Part shown: positions 1-9,840 of the stretch, piece by piece
How positions within the stretch are numbered: position 1 is the first letter of the stretch
Layout of the letters: each line of letters starts with the position of its first letter
Origin: Nitrosomonas communis
GTDB lineage: Bacteria > Pseudomonadota > Gammaproteobacteria > Burkholderiales > Nitrosomonadaceae
Length of the DNA: 64,000 nucleotides
Reading direction: 5' to 3'
Assembly: GCF_001007935.1 (NCBI RefSeq)
Contig: NZ_CP011451.1
Coordinates: 2,666,001-2,730,000, forward strand
Program-made: the position numbers and the translations under genes
The notes under the pieces: generated by a model
Told to the model about the DNA's origin: nothing
Database searches by the model: none
The model's input: only the letters and a program-made list of their open reading frames with translations

Positions 1-156
1 TTAAGCAAAAAATATTTAATCTCTAGAACTAATCTATCCATAAAAATTTTCAGATAAGAAAAGCTTCATAAAATTTTAATATAAACAATACTTTCCATTT
101 ATATTATTCCTTGATATACTTTTTATTAATATATCATGTAAGTATAAATTAAAAGC

Positions 157-654
157 ATGTCTGATAAGAACATTGTCATTTTATTTATTTACGCATGTTT
201 AGTAACTGGTTGTGGATCAATAGGAAAAAAGGAGGCAAATTTTAATAGACAGCCCTCTCACATCCAAAATGATGACAAAATAAATTCACACTCTGTAAAA
301 AATATTTTGTATGAAAATTATAAAAAATGGCAGGGAGTGCGCTATCAGCTTGGGGGGTTAAGTCAAGACGGAATCGATTGCTCAGGATTCGTTCATATTG
401 TTTATAAAAAAGGATTAGGTAAGGAATTACCAAGAACAGCAACCCAGCAATCAAGGTTAGGAAAAATAATAAGTAAAAATGATCTTAAACCAGGTGATTT
501 AATTTTCTTTAGAACTAATAAAAGATCAAATCATGTAGGTATTTACCTTGAAAATAGAAAATTTATTCATGCGTCCAGATCTAGAGGAGTAACGATATCC
601 AGATTAGATGATCGTTACTGGAAATCTACATATTGGAAATCAGTCAGAATCTAA
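157..654 (+). CDS. NlpC/P60-family cysteine peptidase, lipoprotein
   Basis: Predicted outer-membrane or periplasmic lipoprotein that cuts peptidoglycan stem peptides. A short hydrophobic N-terminus ends in a lipobox (LVTG, then Cys19). The NlpC/P60 domain covers about residues 50-160, with the catalytic Cys75 in DCSGF, His126 in NHVGIYL and His138 in FIHAS, so the triad looks complete. Length (165 aa) fits a minimal Spr/YafL-type single-domain enzyme. The gene stands alone behind an AT-rich leader and faces convergently into the next gene. The family call is firm; the exact bond cleaved cannot be read from sequence. Confidence 0.9.
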   Translation: MSDKNIVILFIYACLVTGCGSIGKKEANFNRQPSHIQNDDKINSHSVKNILYENYKKWQGVRYQLGGLSQDGIDCSGFVHIVYKKGLGKELPRTATQQSRLGKIISKNDLKPGDLIFFRTNKRSNHVGIYLENRKFIHASRSRGVTISRLDDRYWKSTYWKSVRI

Positions 655-699
655 TAATTAATATCTAAGAAAACTAATTAATTTTAGCTTTTCAGAAAG

Positions 700-1842
700 T
701 TATACCAACCATGCTGGACGCAGAATGAGTATTCCTCCCAATCCCAGCATCAATAATCCACTAACTAGCTTGAGTAAGCGCCCTGTTTGCATCGTAAGCT
801 TATGGCTACTTAATGCAATTACACTTGCTCCCACCATGAGCGCATCATCTGTCAAGTATCCAAGAATATAAAGACCTAAATATGCATGATAAGTTATTGG
901 ATGTAAATCCTGCTGAGTCAATATTGCGGTATAGATGGCGGGAAAACCTGCTGTGCATAATAATTCGATAAAATTAACCATGACTGCCAATACCGCAACT
1001 GCTATCAGAGCAGATAGCATCCTGTTTGTAGCCAGAATTGCTCTCATTCGAGCATATAGAGCAGGCTTAGCAGAATCTGGAATAGATAATGAGAACCCCC
1101 CTTTCCAGAAGATGAAATCCTTCATATTCAATCCACCAACGATTAATGCCATCCCGCCCAATATCCATCTCACGACAGCCGACAAACCAATTAATAAAAA
1201 AACATTGAGCCAAGCTGCCATGAATGCGTAATAAACTATTCCACTAACCAAAACAAAAATACCGGCAATAAGCGCCATTCTTTTACGGTCTTGCAAATGC
1301 ACAAGCATCGAGAGTAAGAATAACAATACCCACATCGCGCATGGATTTAAGCCATCAAGCAAGCCTACTATTAACGTGAACAGTGGTAGACCCAACTGGA
1401 AAACACTGATAGTACCGAATAGCGCTGTCTCAATCTGATTGCTCTTTGCCTCTTTGTCTGTCGTAGTTTGATCCACCAAAGATTCTAATAAAATACCAAT
1501 ATGATCAGCATTATCGAAACCAACAAGTAGTTGATTTTTGAAGTAAAATGCAGGCACGCCGGGTGGCCAGACACCTGCTTTCTGAGAATATTTCATCAAA
1601 TCATCACTAGCAGATACATCGTGATCGACTGAACGGTAAACTATGCGTAACCAAGGCCGTTCGCTTCCAAATCTTAAAAGAAATTTTTTGGCTTTTGCGC
1701 AATGTGGGCAATCATCACGTACGAAAACCTCAAGCTCATTTTCTTTAATAAATGTTTGCTGTATTTCCTCTGCTGCATTTGATAGTGATGAAATTAGGAT
1801 GTCGTCAAAAATAACTTCCAGAAATTGGATTAGAATGTTCAT
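700..1842 (-). CDS. Glutaredoxin-like domain fused to CcdA/DsbD-like membrane domain
   Basis: Likely a membrane thiol-disulfide carrier. Residues about 36-125 form a glutaredoxin/thioredoxin-like domain with a CPHC motif at 45-48 and a cis-Pro segment (GVPAF) near 95-99. Residues about 145-380 hold roughly six hydrophobic helices with an NPC motif at 166-168 and a later Cys in the segment LLCTAGFP, the paired-cysteine pattern of DsbD/CcdA transmembrane domains. There is no N-terminal signal peptide, so the thiol domain is probably cytoplasmic and would feed electrons into the membrane part; that direction is inference. No cytochrome c maturation gene lies nearby to name a partner. Confidence 0.75.
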   Translation of the reverse strand: MNILIQFLEVIFDDILISSLSNAAEEIQQTFIKENELEVFVRDDCPHCAKAKKFLLRFGSERPWLRIVYRSVDHDVSASDDLMKYSQKAGVWPPGVPAFYFKNQLLVGFDNADHIGILLESLVDQTTTDKEAKSNQIETALFGTISVFQLGLPLFTLIVGLLDGLNPCAMWVLLFLLSMLVHLQDRKRMALIAGIFVLVSGIVYYAFMAAWLNVFLLIGLSAVVRWILGGMALIVGGLNMKDFIFWKGGFSLSIPDSAKPALYARMRAILATNRMLSALIAVAVLAVMVNFIELLCTAGFPAIYTAILTQQDLHPITYHAYLGLYILGYLTDDALMVGASVIALSSHKLTMQTGRLLKLVSGLLMLGLGGILILRPAWLV

Positions 1843-1891
1843 GCAGGATTATGGATAATAAAGCCAATTTATAATTGGTGAATGACAAATT

Positions 1892-3098
1892 GTGGCTGTT
1901 TACGATAAAAGCATTGAACTGAAGATGCAGCGGTTGTTTCTGCTGCTATCAGAAAAGGATCGGCGGCGGTATGCGGGGATTGAAGCGGCCAAGCTAGGGC
2001 ACGGCGGTATTGAGTATGTGTCTGGGTTATTTGATATGGATCCCAAGACGGTGCGACGTGGTCTGGTAGAACTGGAAGTGAGTGAGGATCCTGCGCCGAG
2101 CCGGATCAGAAAAAAAAGGTGCGGGACGTAAAAATGCAATGGTTCACAAGCCTACCCTGGAAGAAAATTTCCTCAGGCTACTTGCGGAATTTACCGCCGG
2201 CGATCCGATGCGCGAAGGTGTCTTATGGACCAATCTATCACGTTGCGAAATTAGTCGCCGCCTGGCTGAAATGGGCACATCAGCAAGTCGGTACACGGTA
2301 CGTAAATTATTAAAGAAACATGGTTTAGGACAGCGTAAAACGCGTAAGAAAAAAACGCTGGGAGCCCATCCTGATCGGGATGCCCAGTTTCAAAACATTG
2401 CCAGACTTAAGGCAGCGTATATGGCCAAGGAAGAGCCTGTGATCAGTATTGATTCCAAAAAGAAGGAATTGATTGGCAATTTCAGTCGAGAAGGTTACAC
2501 CTATACACAGACGCCTGTAGATGCTTTGGATCATGATTTTCCCAGTGCCGGTGAAGGCAAATTGATTCCGCATGGCATCTATGATCTGGCGCGAAACGAA
2601 GGGCATATGAACCTAAATACCAGCCACGATACCAGTGAATTTTGTTGCGACAGTATTGCGCATTGGTGGAAACAGCAGGGTTGCCAGCACTATCCCAAGG
2701 CCCGGCGGTTGTTGCTTCTCTGTGATGGTGGCGGCAGTAACGCCGCCAATCGACATGTGTTCAAGGAAGCTTTGCAGGTGCTTGCCAAACGGCTGGGACT
2801 GGAAATTCGTGTTGCCCACTATCCGCCTTACTGCTCAAAGTACAACCCTATTGAACACCGGTTGTTTTCGCACATTACGCGTGCCTGCCAGGGTGTGGTG
2901 TTTCATTCGGTCGCCATTGCCAAACAATTTATGGAGAAGACTAAAACCTGCAAGGGTTTAAAAGTAACCGTGGATATATTGACCGGGGTTTACGTTACAG
3001 GAAAAAAGTGTGCAGAGAATTTTCTTGAAAATATGAGGATCATCTTTGATGACTATCTTCCTCGCTGGAACTACCGGGCAGTCCCACAAACAATCTGA
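1892..3098 (+). CDS. ISAzo13-family transposase in two frames joined at an A8 run
   Basis: DDE transposase of the ISAzo13 (Rhodopirellula-type) group. Frame 1 begins at GTG 1892 and stops at 2131; frame 2 runs from the same region to 3098. They join at a run of eight A (2110-2117), where losing one A gives one continuous protein of about 400 aa. Acidic residues are visible in VISIDSKKKE, LLLLCDGGG and NPIEHRLF, matching a DDE triad. Either transcriptional slippage or +1 frameshifting makes the full protein, or this copy is dead. I could not find convincing terminal inverted repeats, so element ends are not assigned. Confidence 0.85.
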
Positions 3099-3217
3099 TT
3101 TCGGGAAGTTATTTTTAGCTAAATCCTTAGCAGGAAAGTAAGCAAGCAGCCTATTACAAACGTGATCGAGAAATACCTGGAATCAAGCAGTATCACTTAT
3201 GTATTATCTTATTTATA

Positions 3218-4101
3218 TAGCAGATCCCATATAAAATGATTTAAATTTCATAAGCGGCAAAGAGCTGCTCGATGGAACAACCTTCCTTTTTTCTGATGGC
3301 TTTGGCCTGAGCCCATTTGGGTTCAATGTCATTTAAGTCAGGGGAATAAGGCGGTAGGTATTCAAGTGTATGCCCGGCATTGGCAATGGCGGTTTGGATA
3401 TCCTGCCGTTTATGAAAGGTTGCGTTGTCCATGACAATCACGCAAGCGGGCAAAAGTTTAGGCAACAGGTCCTGCGTTATCCACGCATAGAAAATGTCAG
3501 CGGTGATATTGGCGATGAACAGACTTATGGTCAGCAGCGTCTTTCCGATGAGAGCGCCAATCACATTGGTTCGACCTCGTGCATGCCAGTTTTTTACGCC
3601 ATGGACGCGCTCACCCACTGGCGCATAGCCATGCGTGCGTGGCATGTCGTGCGCAAAGCCGCTTTCATCAAGGTAGACGATAACGCGGCCTGCTCGCTCA
3701 TAGTCTTCAATTTTTTGCTGGAAGATACGCCGCTCTTTTTCGCTGGCTTTGGGGTGACACAGGCTTTTTTTTATAAGTCACGCCCAGACGCTTTAAAGCA
3801 TGGTTAATGCCTTGCTTGCTGACACCCAACCGTTTGGTGCGCTCGTACTGATACGCGTCCGGATAATTCTTGATGTCCTGCGCCAACATTTCCATGTTGA
3901 TCTTGGTGGCAGGTTTGTTGCGGGTGGTCTTGGGATCGGGAGTTTTGATCCAACGCATCACGCTGGCGACCCCTACACCAAAACGCTTGGCCACTTGCGC
4001 GATTGAGAGGTTCTCCTTCTCACGAACGGATAATACTTTACGGCGAAATAATATCGGATAGGTCATCTGTAAATTATAATCAATTTATAGGGGACATGCT
4101 A
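3218..4101. mobile_element. IS630-family insertion sequence with TA target duplication
   Basis: Imperfect terminal inverted repeats of about 30 bp bound the element: the left end reads TAGCAGATCCCATATAAAA and the right end, reversed, reads TAGCATGTCCCCTATAAAT. Each is preceded by TA (3216-3217 and 4102-4103), the target duplication expected of IS630/Tc1-mariner elements. The length of about 884 bp is compact but normal for the group. It contains a single transposase on the minus strand and lies about 120 bp from the ISAzo13-type gene. Confidence 0.8.
3241..4066 (-). CDS. IS630-family transposase, two frames joined at an A8 run
   Basis: Reads from 4066 leftward. The first frame (to 3707) carries helix-turn-helix regions for DNA binding (SIAQVAKRFGVGVASVMRW). 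The second frame, ending at 3241, holds the DDE core: VYLDESGFA, VIVMDNATFHK and DLNDIEPKW. The switch falls at eight A on the coding strand (T8 at 3765-3772), where dropping one A joins YKKK to a reading frame continuing SLCHPKASEKERR. This matches the two-frame layout of many IS630 members, so the copy could be active. The terminal repeats look intact, which also supports recent mobility. Confidence 0.85.
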
Positions 4102-4152
4102 TAGCTAGTAAAATGATATATATTTTATTTATTGCTAAAAACCTCACTATGC

Positions 4153-4653
4153 TTATAAAATAACAGGTTTATCTGGAAGTGCATTTTTTCCTCCTTTTGA
4201 TGGTACGGGAAAATATTTTTTCAATAGATTATCAATTGCACTAATGGCAGCCAATATCCCTTCTTCAAATTGTCCTTTTTGGAAAGCTGCTTCTATTTCT
4301 TGGCAGATGTTTTCCCATTCTTTATGATCCACTTTAGCATTTATTCCGCGATCGGCTACAATTTCCACGTCATGATCAGCAAGCAATAAATAAATTAACA
4401 CACCATTGTTATGCGGCGTATCCCATACCCGTAACAATGAAAAAATATCAATTGCTCTTTCTCGTGCAGATTGTTTTTTCAGTAGAGAGATTAGATTTAG
4501 TGAAATTTCTACCGCAAACAATATTTCACCATCATGATTTATCTCAGACTGTTTGATAGCCTGTTCAATTCTTGCTAAGGAAGCAGAAGGAAGCATGCGC
4601 TTTATTGCGATTTGACCCAGAAAAAGATGTCTGATTATCCGCAGGAAATTCAT
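4153..4653 (-). CDS. TPM-domain protein (YgcG/DUF477-like), short form
   Basis: 166-aa protein with a TPM-type domain (about residues 25-145). It lacks the signal peptide, glycine-rich tail and obvious membrane segments of its upstream neighbour. The start codon lies directly after the neighbour's stop, so the two are almost certainly translated from one message. TPM domains are linked to membrane-protein turnover and phosphatase-like activity in other organisms; which applies here is unknown. It is the third gene of a lemA-TPM-TPM operon. Confidence 0.8.
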   Translation of the reverse strand: MNFLRIIRHLFLGQIAIKRMLPSASLARIEQAIKQSEINHDGEILFAVEISLNLISLLKKQSARERAIDIFSLLRVWDTPHNNGVLIYLLLADHDVEIVADRGINAKVDHKEWENICQEIEAAFQKGQFEEGILAAISAIDNLLKKYFPVPSKGGKNALPDKPVIL

Positions 4654-5550
4654 TTACCATCTCCCCGAAGCACCGCCACCACCAAAACCACCCCCTCCTC
4701 CTCGAAATCCGCCACCACCAAAACTGCCCCCGCCGTGCCAGCTACTACGCCCGCCTCGATAAATCCCTTGATTGGGGTTCTCAAATAAACTGAGAATAAA
4801 AATAACTATTGCAACAAAAATAGCGATTGCCAGGGAGGAGAAAATAAACCATACGATTGAACCAGCAATAGTGCCTATAACGGAGGCCCCAATCAGGCGT
4901 CCAAACATAGCCTGCAGCATTCTGCCAAGCACGAGAGATAGCAGTAAAATGGGAATAATGTTGTTCAAAATAATACTTGGTTCATTTGATATGTCTGTGT
5001 CACGCTTGATAGAAGGTGGTGGCAGCGGCTCACCTTCGATAGTTTTTAAAATATGATCAATACCTGCCTGAATCCCAGCTGCAAAATCTCCTTTCCTAAA
5101 CTTCGGTACGATAAACTCATCGATAATTCGTTTTGCTACAACATCTGGAAGCACACCTTCGAGTCCATAGCCTACTTCGATGCGTAGCGCTCTATCATTT
5201 TTGGCAACGAGAAGAAGCACAGCATCATCTACTCCTTTACGCCCAAGCTTCCAGTCTTCAGCTACCCGCATCGAGTACTGTTCGATAGTTTCGGGTTGTG
5301 TCGTTGACACGAGCAAAATAGCTACTTGAGTTCCTTTTTTAATTTCATACTCTGCTAGTTGTTGCTCCAGTTGAGTGATTTCACTCTTTGTTAGCGTATG
5401 GGTTAAATCTGTTACGTGAGTTTTAAGCGGAGGAATTGCGACTTCAATTTCGGCCCAAGAAAGCGTAGCAAAAATATACAATAGGATCACCATCAATGAT
5501 TTGGCATTGACTCCGATCATTCTTGGAAAAATCATGTTATTATGCGGCAA
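4654..5550 (-). CDS. TPM-domain membrane protein, YgcG-like, glycine-rich tail
   Basis: 298-aa secreted, membrane-anchored protein. An N-terminal hydrophobic segment ending near ATLSWA acts as signal peptide. A TPM domain spans about residues 40-180, with VAILLVSTT and IEVGYGLEGVLPD typical of the family. Hydrophobic helices lie near 195-260, and the C-terminus is built of GGGG blocks with interspersed Ser, Phe and Arg, as in YgcG proteins. The domain is probably periplasmic. It follows lemA by about 26 bp and abuts the next TPM gene. LemA-TPM pairs are widespread and thought to act in envelope stress or protein quality control. Confidence 0.88.
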   Translation of the reverse strand: MPHNNMIFPRMIGVNAKSLMVILLYIFATLSWAEIEVAIPPLKTHVTDLTHTLTKSEITQLEQQLAEYEIKKGTQVAILLVSTTQPETIEQYSMRVAEDWKLGRKGVDDAVLLLVAKNDRALRIEVGYGLEGVLPDVVAKRIIDEFIVPKFRKGDFAAGIQAGIDHILKTIEGEPLPPPSIKRDTDISNEPSIILNNIIPILLLSLVLGRMLQAMFGRLIGASVIGTIAGSIVWFIFSSLAIAIFVAIVIFILSLFENPNQGIYRGGRSSWHGGGSFGGGGFRGGGGGFGGGGASGRW

Positions 5551-5576
5551 CTTAAAAAAAGCTAATAATACTCATA

Positions 5577-6188
5577 TTACCTGGCTTGCACTGGCACATT
5601 AAAATCAACCTTTGGTGCAACGGAGATTTCTTTTTCATTTTCAACCGTAAAATTAGGTTTGACCTGGAAGCCAAATAGCATTGCTGTAAGATTGCTCGGA
5701 AACGAACGCACGGTCACATTATATTCCTGAACCGACTTAATATAGCGGTTACGAGCCACCGTTATGCGATTCTCTGTGCCTTCCAATTGTGCCTGCAAGT
5801 CACGGAAATTAGCATCAGATTTGAGTTGTGGATAGTTCTCCACTACAACCATTAAACGTGCGAGTGTGCTTGATAATTCTGCTTGAGCACTCTGAAATTT
5901 GGCAAAGGCTTCCGGATCCTCGATCAATTCCGGTGTGGCTTGGATACTACTTACTTTCGCGCGAGCGTTAGTTACCTCCAGCAATACCTCTTTTTCCTGG
6001 GCAGCAAATCCTTTTACTGCATTGACCAAATTTGGGATCAGATCCGCTCGGCGTTGATATTGATTAATGACTTCTGACCAACTTGCTTTAACCTGTTCAT
6101 CCGTAGATTGCAATGTATTATATCCACAGCCACTTAGAGCCAGCATATAGAACATTATTAAGTAAAACAATAGTTGTTGCATAATCAT
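5577..6188 (-). CDS. lemA: LemA family protein, lipoprotein form
   Basis: 203-aa LemA protein. The N-terminus has a lipobox (LSG before Cys21), so it is a lipid-anchored periplasmic protein rather than the usual N-in transmembrane form. The helical LemA core includes SWSEVINQYQRRADLIPNLV and the downstream LLEVTNARA segment typical of the family. It is the first gene of the minus-strand lemA-TPM-TPM operon. The 263 bp upstream is AT-rich and should hold the promoter. The role in envelope homeostasis is inferred from the family. Confidence 0.9.
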   Translation of the reverse strand: MIMQQLLFYLIMFYMLALSGCGYNTLQSTDEQVKASWSEVINQYQRRADLIPNLVNAVKGFAAQEKEVLLEVTNARAKVSSIQATPELIEDPEAFAKFQSAQAELSSTLARLMVVVENYPQLKSDANFRDLQAQLEGTENRITVARNRYIKSVQEYNVTVRSFPSNLTAMLFGFQVKPNFTVENEKEISVAPKVDFNVPVQAR

Positions 6189-6451
6189 CTCCCAGCAAAA
6201 AGGATATAAAAATGAATAGTTTAAAAATTATACTAACCCGAGATATAACTTAATAAAAAATACTCTTGGAATAAGGTCCTTTTCTCAATCTAGCCGATAA
6301 ATTTCTTAATCTCTAATGATACAATGCTATTCATATCGATAATATTGATCTGATAATGCCTTTTGTTAACAAATAAATAATTTTTAATATTTGTACATTT
6401 AAAATTTACGATGCTTACATTTAAATAAAAATTCAATTCACTGGAAACACT

Positions 6452-6946
6452 ATGTATAAAATAAAATTAAGATTTTTATTTATATTGCTACTCAGCGGAT
6501 TTTCTATTACTGCCTATGCCATCCAAGAACAAAAACCTTTCTTGTCCCTATCATTGGCTAATAAGATAGTAACAGCAGCGATGCAACAATGTGAGCGAGA
6601 TGGTTTTCAAGTCTCCGTAGCCGTTGTCGATAAAAGTGGTGTAATACGAGCACAAGTAAGAATGGATAATGCCGGTGCACATACTATCGAAAGCAGTTTT
6701 CGCAAGGCTTACACCTCTGCTAGTTTGAAATTACCCACATCAAAATTGGCACAGATTGCTGCAAAAGATTCTGAATTACAAGGTTTGCATCATATGGCCA
6801 ACAATATTCTTCTCTTGGGAGGTGGTTTACCTATCAAAATCAATGGTGAAGTGGTGGGAGGAATTGGAGTGGGCGGTGCGCCAGGTACATCTTTTGACGA
6901 AACCTGTGCAGAAGCAGGTCTAAAAAGTATGCAAGAAAGTAAATAA
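6452..6946 (+). CDS. Exported GlcG/HbpS-like haem-binding-type protein
   Basis: 164 aa. A cleavable signal peptide (hydrophobic residues about 8-22, ending TAYA) precedes a GlcG/HbpS (DUF336) domain. Visible landmarks are the VAVVDKSG stretch after the first helix, the FRKAYTSAS segment and the glycine-rich end GEVVGGIGVGGAPG. The family binds haem or degradation products and acts in redox sensing or as an accessory to oxidases; the ligand here is unknown. It stands alone, with a dispersed repeat 55 bp after its stop. Confidence 0.85.
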   Translation: MYKIKLRFLFILLLSGFSITAYAIQEQKPFLSLSLANKIVTAAMQQCERDGFQVSVAVVDKSGVIRAQVRMDNAGAHTIESSFRKAYTSASLKLPTSKLAQIAAKDSELQGLHHMANNILLLGGGLPIKINGEVVGGIGVGGAPGTSFDETCAEAGLKSMQESK

Positions 6947-7001
6947 GCTTATAATTTCCAGGCAATCATTTTTAATTAGTTACCAGAATTGGTGATAAGT
7001 A

Positions 7002-7105
7002 ATTCCATTTCCAAATCAAAAATGACACGAAGGCGAGCCGCAGACAGTATCAATAATACGGCAAGGTGAAGCCGAGAAAGTCAGTTTTGATTTAGAAATG
7101 GAATA
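7002..7105 (+). repeat. MITE-like palindromic repeat, copy 1
   Basis: Begins ATTCCATTTCCAAATCAAAA and ends with the reverse complement of the 20-bp consensus ATTCCATTTCTAAATCAAAA. The interior holds ACACGAAGGCGAGCCGCAGA and GGCAAGGTGAAGCC, shared with the other copies. The whole unit could fold into a single long hairpin. It lies between the GlcG-like gene and the UbiH-type gene. Confidence 0.9.
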
Positions 7106-7289
7106 ATATAGAAAATTACAACGACCAATTAGTATATTTCAATCACTCGGCACATGCTATTTCTCTCTATTTATTACCTGTGCTATCCTCGCTAACATAA
7201 AACTAAATTATAAATACTGCATTACATTGTGTTACAAACGCTATTTCCTAGTACGTTATTTATGAACGCTCTCCTCATTGGCTATATCC

Positions 7290-8462
7290 ATGGTTGTTGA
7301 CCACTTTGACGTTATCATCGTGGGCGGTGGACCGGTTGGCATGGCGCTAGCCATTAGCTTGCATGAAAGAGGAATACCAAGTTTGCTCCTGGAAGCTCAG
7401 GGAGTACCCGAGCAAGTTAAGGATCCTCGTCCATTAGCGCTTTCCTTTGGAAGTCATCTGATTTTGCAAAAATTAGGTGTCTGGTCAGCATTACCGCAAA
7501 TAACCCCCATTACGACCATCCATATTTCCAATCGAAGCCACTTTGGCCGTACCGTATTAACTTCAAAAGATGCGGGCGTACCGACTTTAGGGTATGTGGT
7601 GAATTACCATGATTTGTATCGAGCTATGCACCAACAGATGCATATTCATAGTGTTAATTATCGGGTTGGTGCAACGGTAACAACCATAAAAATAGATGCT
7701 AAGCAAGCGCAGATTGAATATCAACAAGCTGGAGAAAATAAGCAAGCCATTACAAGACTACTTGTTTTGGCCGATGGGGGGCGTCTAGCTACCCAAATTG
7801 AAGGGATAAATTACCACACACATACCTATCACCAGTGGGCGATCGTGGCTAATATCAAAACATCTGCTACTCAAAGTGGATTAGCGTATGAGCGCTTTAC
7901 CTCTGAAGGACCCATAGCGTTACTTCCATCGGGAGACGGTTTTGCACTGGTATGGACTGTTCCATTTTCCTCAGCTGAGGCGATACTAAGCTTAGATGAC
8001 AGCACTTTCCTTGCTCAGCTTCATCATCATTTCGGTGATCGATTAGGAAAATTTATGAGTACTGGGAAACGTTCAGGATTTCCTCTCGTGCTCAAGTATG
8101 CCTCCCCTACCATAGCTTGTAGAACAGCCCTTGTGGGGAATGCTGCTCAAACTCTGCACCCGGTTGCTGGGCAAGGCTTTAATCTGGGGCTGCGTGATGC
8201 CTGGGAACTGACTCATGAAATCATTCAGTCTTCAGCTTTAACTTCTGAAATAGGACTATCTCGAATGCTGAAAGCGTATGCTAATAAACGACAGATAGAT
8301 AGAGATGCGGGAAAATTATTTACCCATTCTCTAGCAAGAATATTTATAACCGATCTCCCTCTTCTACAGACTTTCTGCGGTATGGGGTTGAGTGTATTGG
8401 ATTCTCTACCGCCAATTAAACGTTTTGTCGCACGGCGCATGATATTTGGCGCAAGAGGTTAA
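7290..8462 (+). CDS. UbiH/UbiF/VisC-type FAD-dependent hydroxylase
   Basis: 390-aa flavoprotein monooxygenase of the ubiquinone-biosynthesis hydroxylase family. The N-terminal Rossmann fingerprint VIIVGGGPVGMALA binds FAD, an ADGGRLATQ segment is the mid-protein DG motif, and GNAAQTLHPVAGQGFNLGLR is the C-terminal FAD ribityl-binding motif (Asn replaces the commoner Asp in GDAAH). I prefer ATG 7290 over an in-frame TTG 12 bp earlier because the Rossmann motif then starts at the usual distance. Which ring position it hydroxylates (UbiH, UbiF or UbiI role) cannot be assigned. It is followed after about 110 bp by dusB. Confidence 0.88.
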   Translation: MVVDHFDVIIVGGGPVGMALAISLHERGIPSLLLEAQGVPEQVKDPRPLALSFGSHLILQKLGVWSALPQITPITTIHISNRSHFGRTVLTSKDAGVPTLGYVVNYHDLYRAMHQQMHIHSVNYRVGATVTTIKIDAKQAQIEYQQAGENKQAITRLLVLADGGRLATQIEGINYHTHTYHQWAIVANIKTSATQSGLAYERFTSEGPIALLPSGDGFALVWTVPFSSAEAILSLDDSTFLAQLHHHFGDRLGKFMSTGKRSGFPLVLKYASPTIACRTALVGNAAQTLHPVAGQGFNLGLRDAWELTHEIIQSSALTSEIGLSRMLKAYANKRQIDRDAGKLFTHSLARIFITDLPLLQTFCGMGLSVLDSLPPIKRFVARRMIFGARG

Positions 8463-8571
8463 TTTATCGGATAATACTACGACCTGTTGTTTTTCAATCT
8501 TTTGCTTTTTAAAAAGCTGGCAAAATTAATATTAACTTCTCATCATTCCTGTATCGAATTTGAGTCACACC

Positions 8572-9591
8572 ATGCAGATTGGTCCTTATGCTCTCAAGAA
8601 CAAGCTGATTGTTGCCCCAATGGCTGGCGTGACGGATCGTCCGTTTCGCCAGCTTTGTAAGCATATGGGTGCTGGCATGGCGGTTTCAGAAATGGTATCC
8701 AGCAATTCTCTATTATGGGGATCAGAAAAAACCCGCCGTCGTGCGAGTCATGAGGGAGAGGTTGCGCCTGTTTCCGTACAGATTGCTGGAGCCGATCCCA
8801 AAATGATGGCTGAGGCAGCGCGTTACAATGTTGACCAGGGAGCGCAGATCATAGATATCAACATGGGGTGCCCTGCCAAGAAGATCTGTAATGTGATGGC
8901 AGGCTCTGCGTTGTTGCAGAATGAATCGTTAATTGGAAAAATTCTTGATGCCATTACTCATGCTGTCGATATTCCAGTAACCTTAAAAATACGTACAGGT
9001 TGGGACACTCAGCATAAAAACGCTATAACAGTAGCACGCATTGCCGAAAACGCTGGAATACAAGCATTAGCTATCCATGGCCGTACACGGGCTTGTGCTT
9101 ATCGTGGCGAAGCTGAATATGACACCATAGCCGCAGTAAAAGCTTCTACTAAGACAATACCGATCATTGCCAATGGTGACATTACAACGCCAGAGAAAGC
9201 TAAACAGGTGATGGAATATACCGGTGCGGACGCTGTTATGATCGGTCGTGCTGCACAGGGAAGGCCATGGATTTTTCGAGAAATCGATTATTATTTTAAA
9301 ACGGGCAAATATCTGCCAACACCAGAAGTTGCCGAAATACATCAGGTACTGATTAGTCATTTACATGACCTTTATAAGTTTTATGGGGAATATTCGGGTG
9401 TACGCATCGTACGTAAGCATATTTCCTGGTATACCAAAGGACTTATCGGTTCGGCTGCCTTTCGTCACACTATGAACCAGCTACAAACAATAGATGAACA
9501 ATTAGCAGCAACTAACGCTTTTTTCTATCAACTTGCTAATTATGGACAAAGACTCACTTATATCGAAGATGAGGTAATAACGGGTGTATGA
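8572..9591 (+). CDS. dusB: tRNA-dihydrouridine synthase B
   Basis: 339-aa FMN-dependent enzyme reducing uridines in the tRNA D-loop. The TIM-barrel start APMAGVTDRPFRQL, the catalytic-Cys segment NMGCPAKK, and IHGRTRACAYRGEA plus ADAVMIGRAAQGRPW (FMN-phosphate binding) are all present. ATG 8572 is preferred over an in-frame TTG four codons earlier. The stop overlaps the start of fis by 4 bp, giving the classic dusB-fis operon of proteobacteria, which supports the DusB paralogue assignment. Confidence 0.95.
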   Translation: MQIGPYALKNKLIVAPMAGVTDRPFRQLCKHMGAGMAVSEMVSSNSLLWGSEKTRRRASHEGEVAPVSVQIAGADPKMMAEAARYNVDQGAQIIDINMGCPAKKICNVMAGSALLQNESLIGKILDAITHAVDIPVTLKIRTGWDTQHKNAITVARIAENAGIQALAIHGRTRACAYRGEAEYDTIAAVKASTKTIPIIANGDITTPEKAKQVMEYTGADAVMIGRAAQGRPWIFREIDYYFKTGKYLPTPEVAEIHQVLISHLHDLYKFYGEYSGVRIVRKHISWYTKGLIGSAAFRHTMNQLQTIDEQLAATNAFFYQLANYGQRLTYIEDEVITGV

Positions 9592-9830
9592 ATACCTTTA
9601 ATGAAAATGAAATTGCCTGCTATATACGTAAATCCATTGAAACTTATCTCAAAGATTTGGATGGGGAGAGACCTTGTTCAATCTATGAAATGGTCATCCA
9701 GAGCGTAGAGAAACCATTATTTGAACTCGCTATGGATTATGCTGAAGGAAATCAAACCAAGGCAGCAGAACTGCTTGGTATCAATCGAAATACATTGCGT
9801 AATAAATTAGCTAAACACCGGATCAAATAA
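9588..9830 (+). CDS. fis: Fis-family DNA-binding protein
   Basis: 80-aa nucleoid-associated factor. The C-terminal helix-turn-helix ([20 protein letters not shown], residues about 55-74) is the Fis signature. The shorter length than E. coli Fis (98 aa) is normal for betaproteobacteria. The start codon is inside the end of dusB (ATGA overlap), so translation is coupled. purH follows after 10 bp, suggesting dusB-fis-purH are co-transcribed. Confidence 0.95.
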   Translation: MNTFNENEIACYIRKSIETYLKDLDGERPCSIYEMVIQSVEKPLFELAMDYAEGNQTKAAELLGINRNTLRNKLAKHRIK

Positions 9831-9840
9831 ATTTTGTGAA

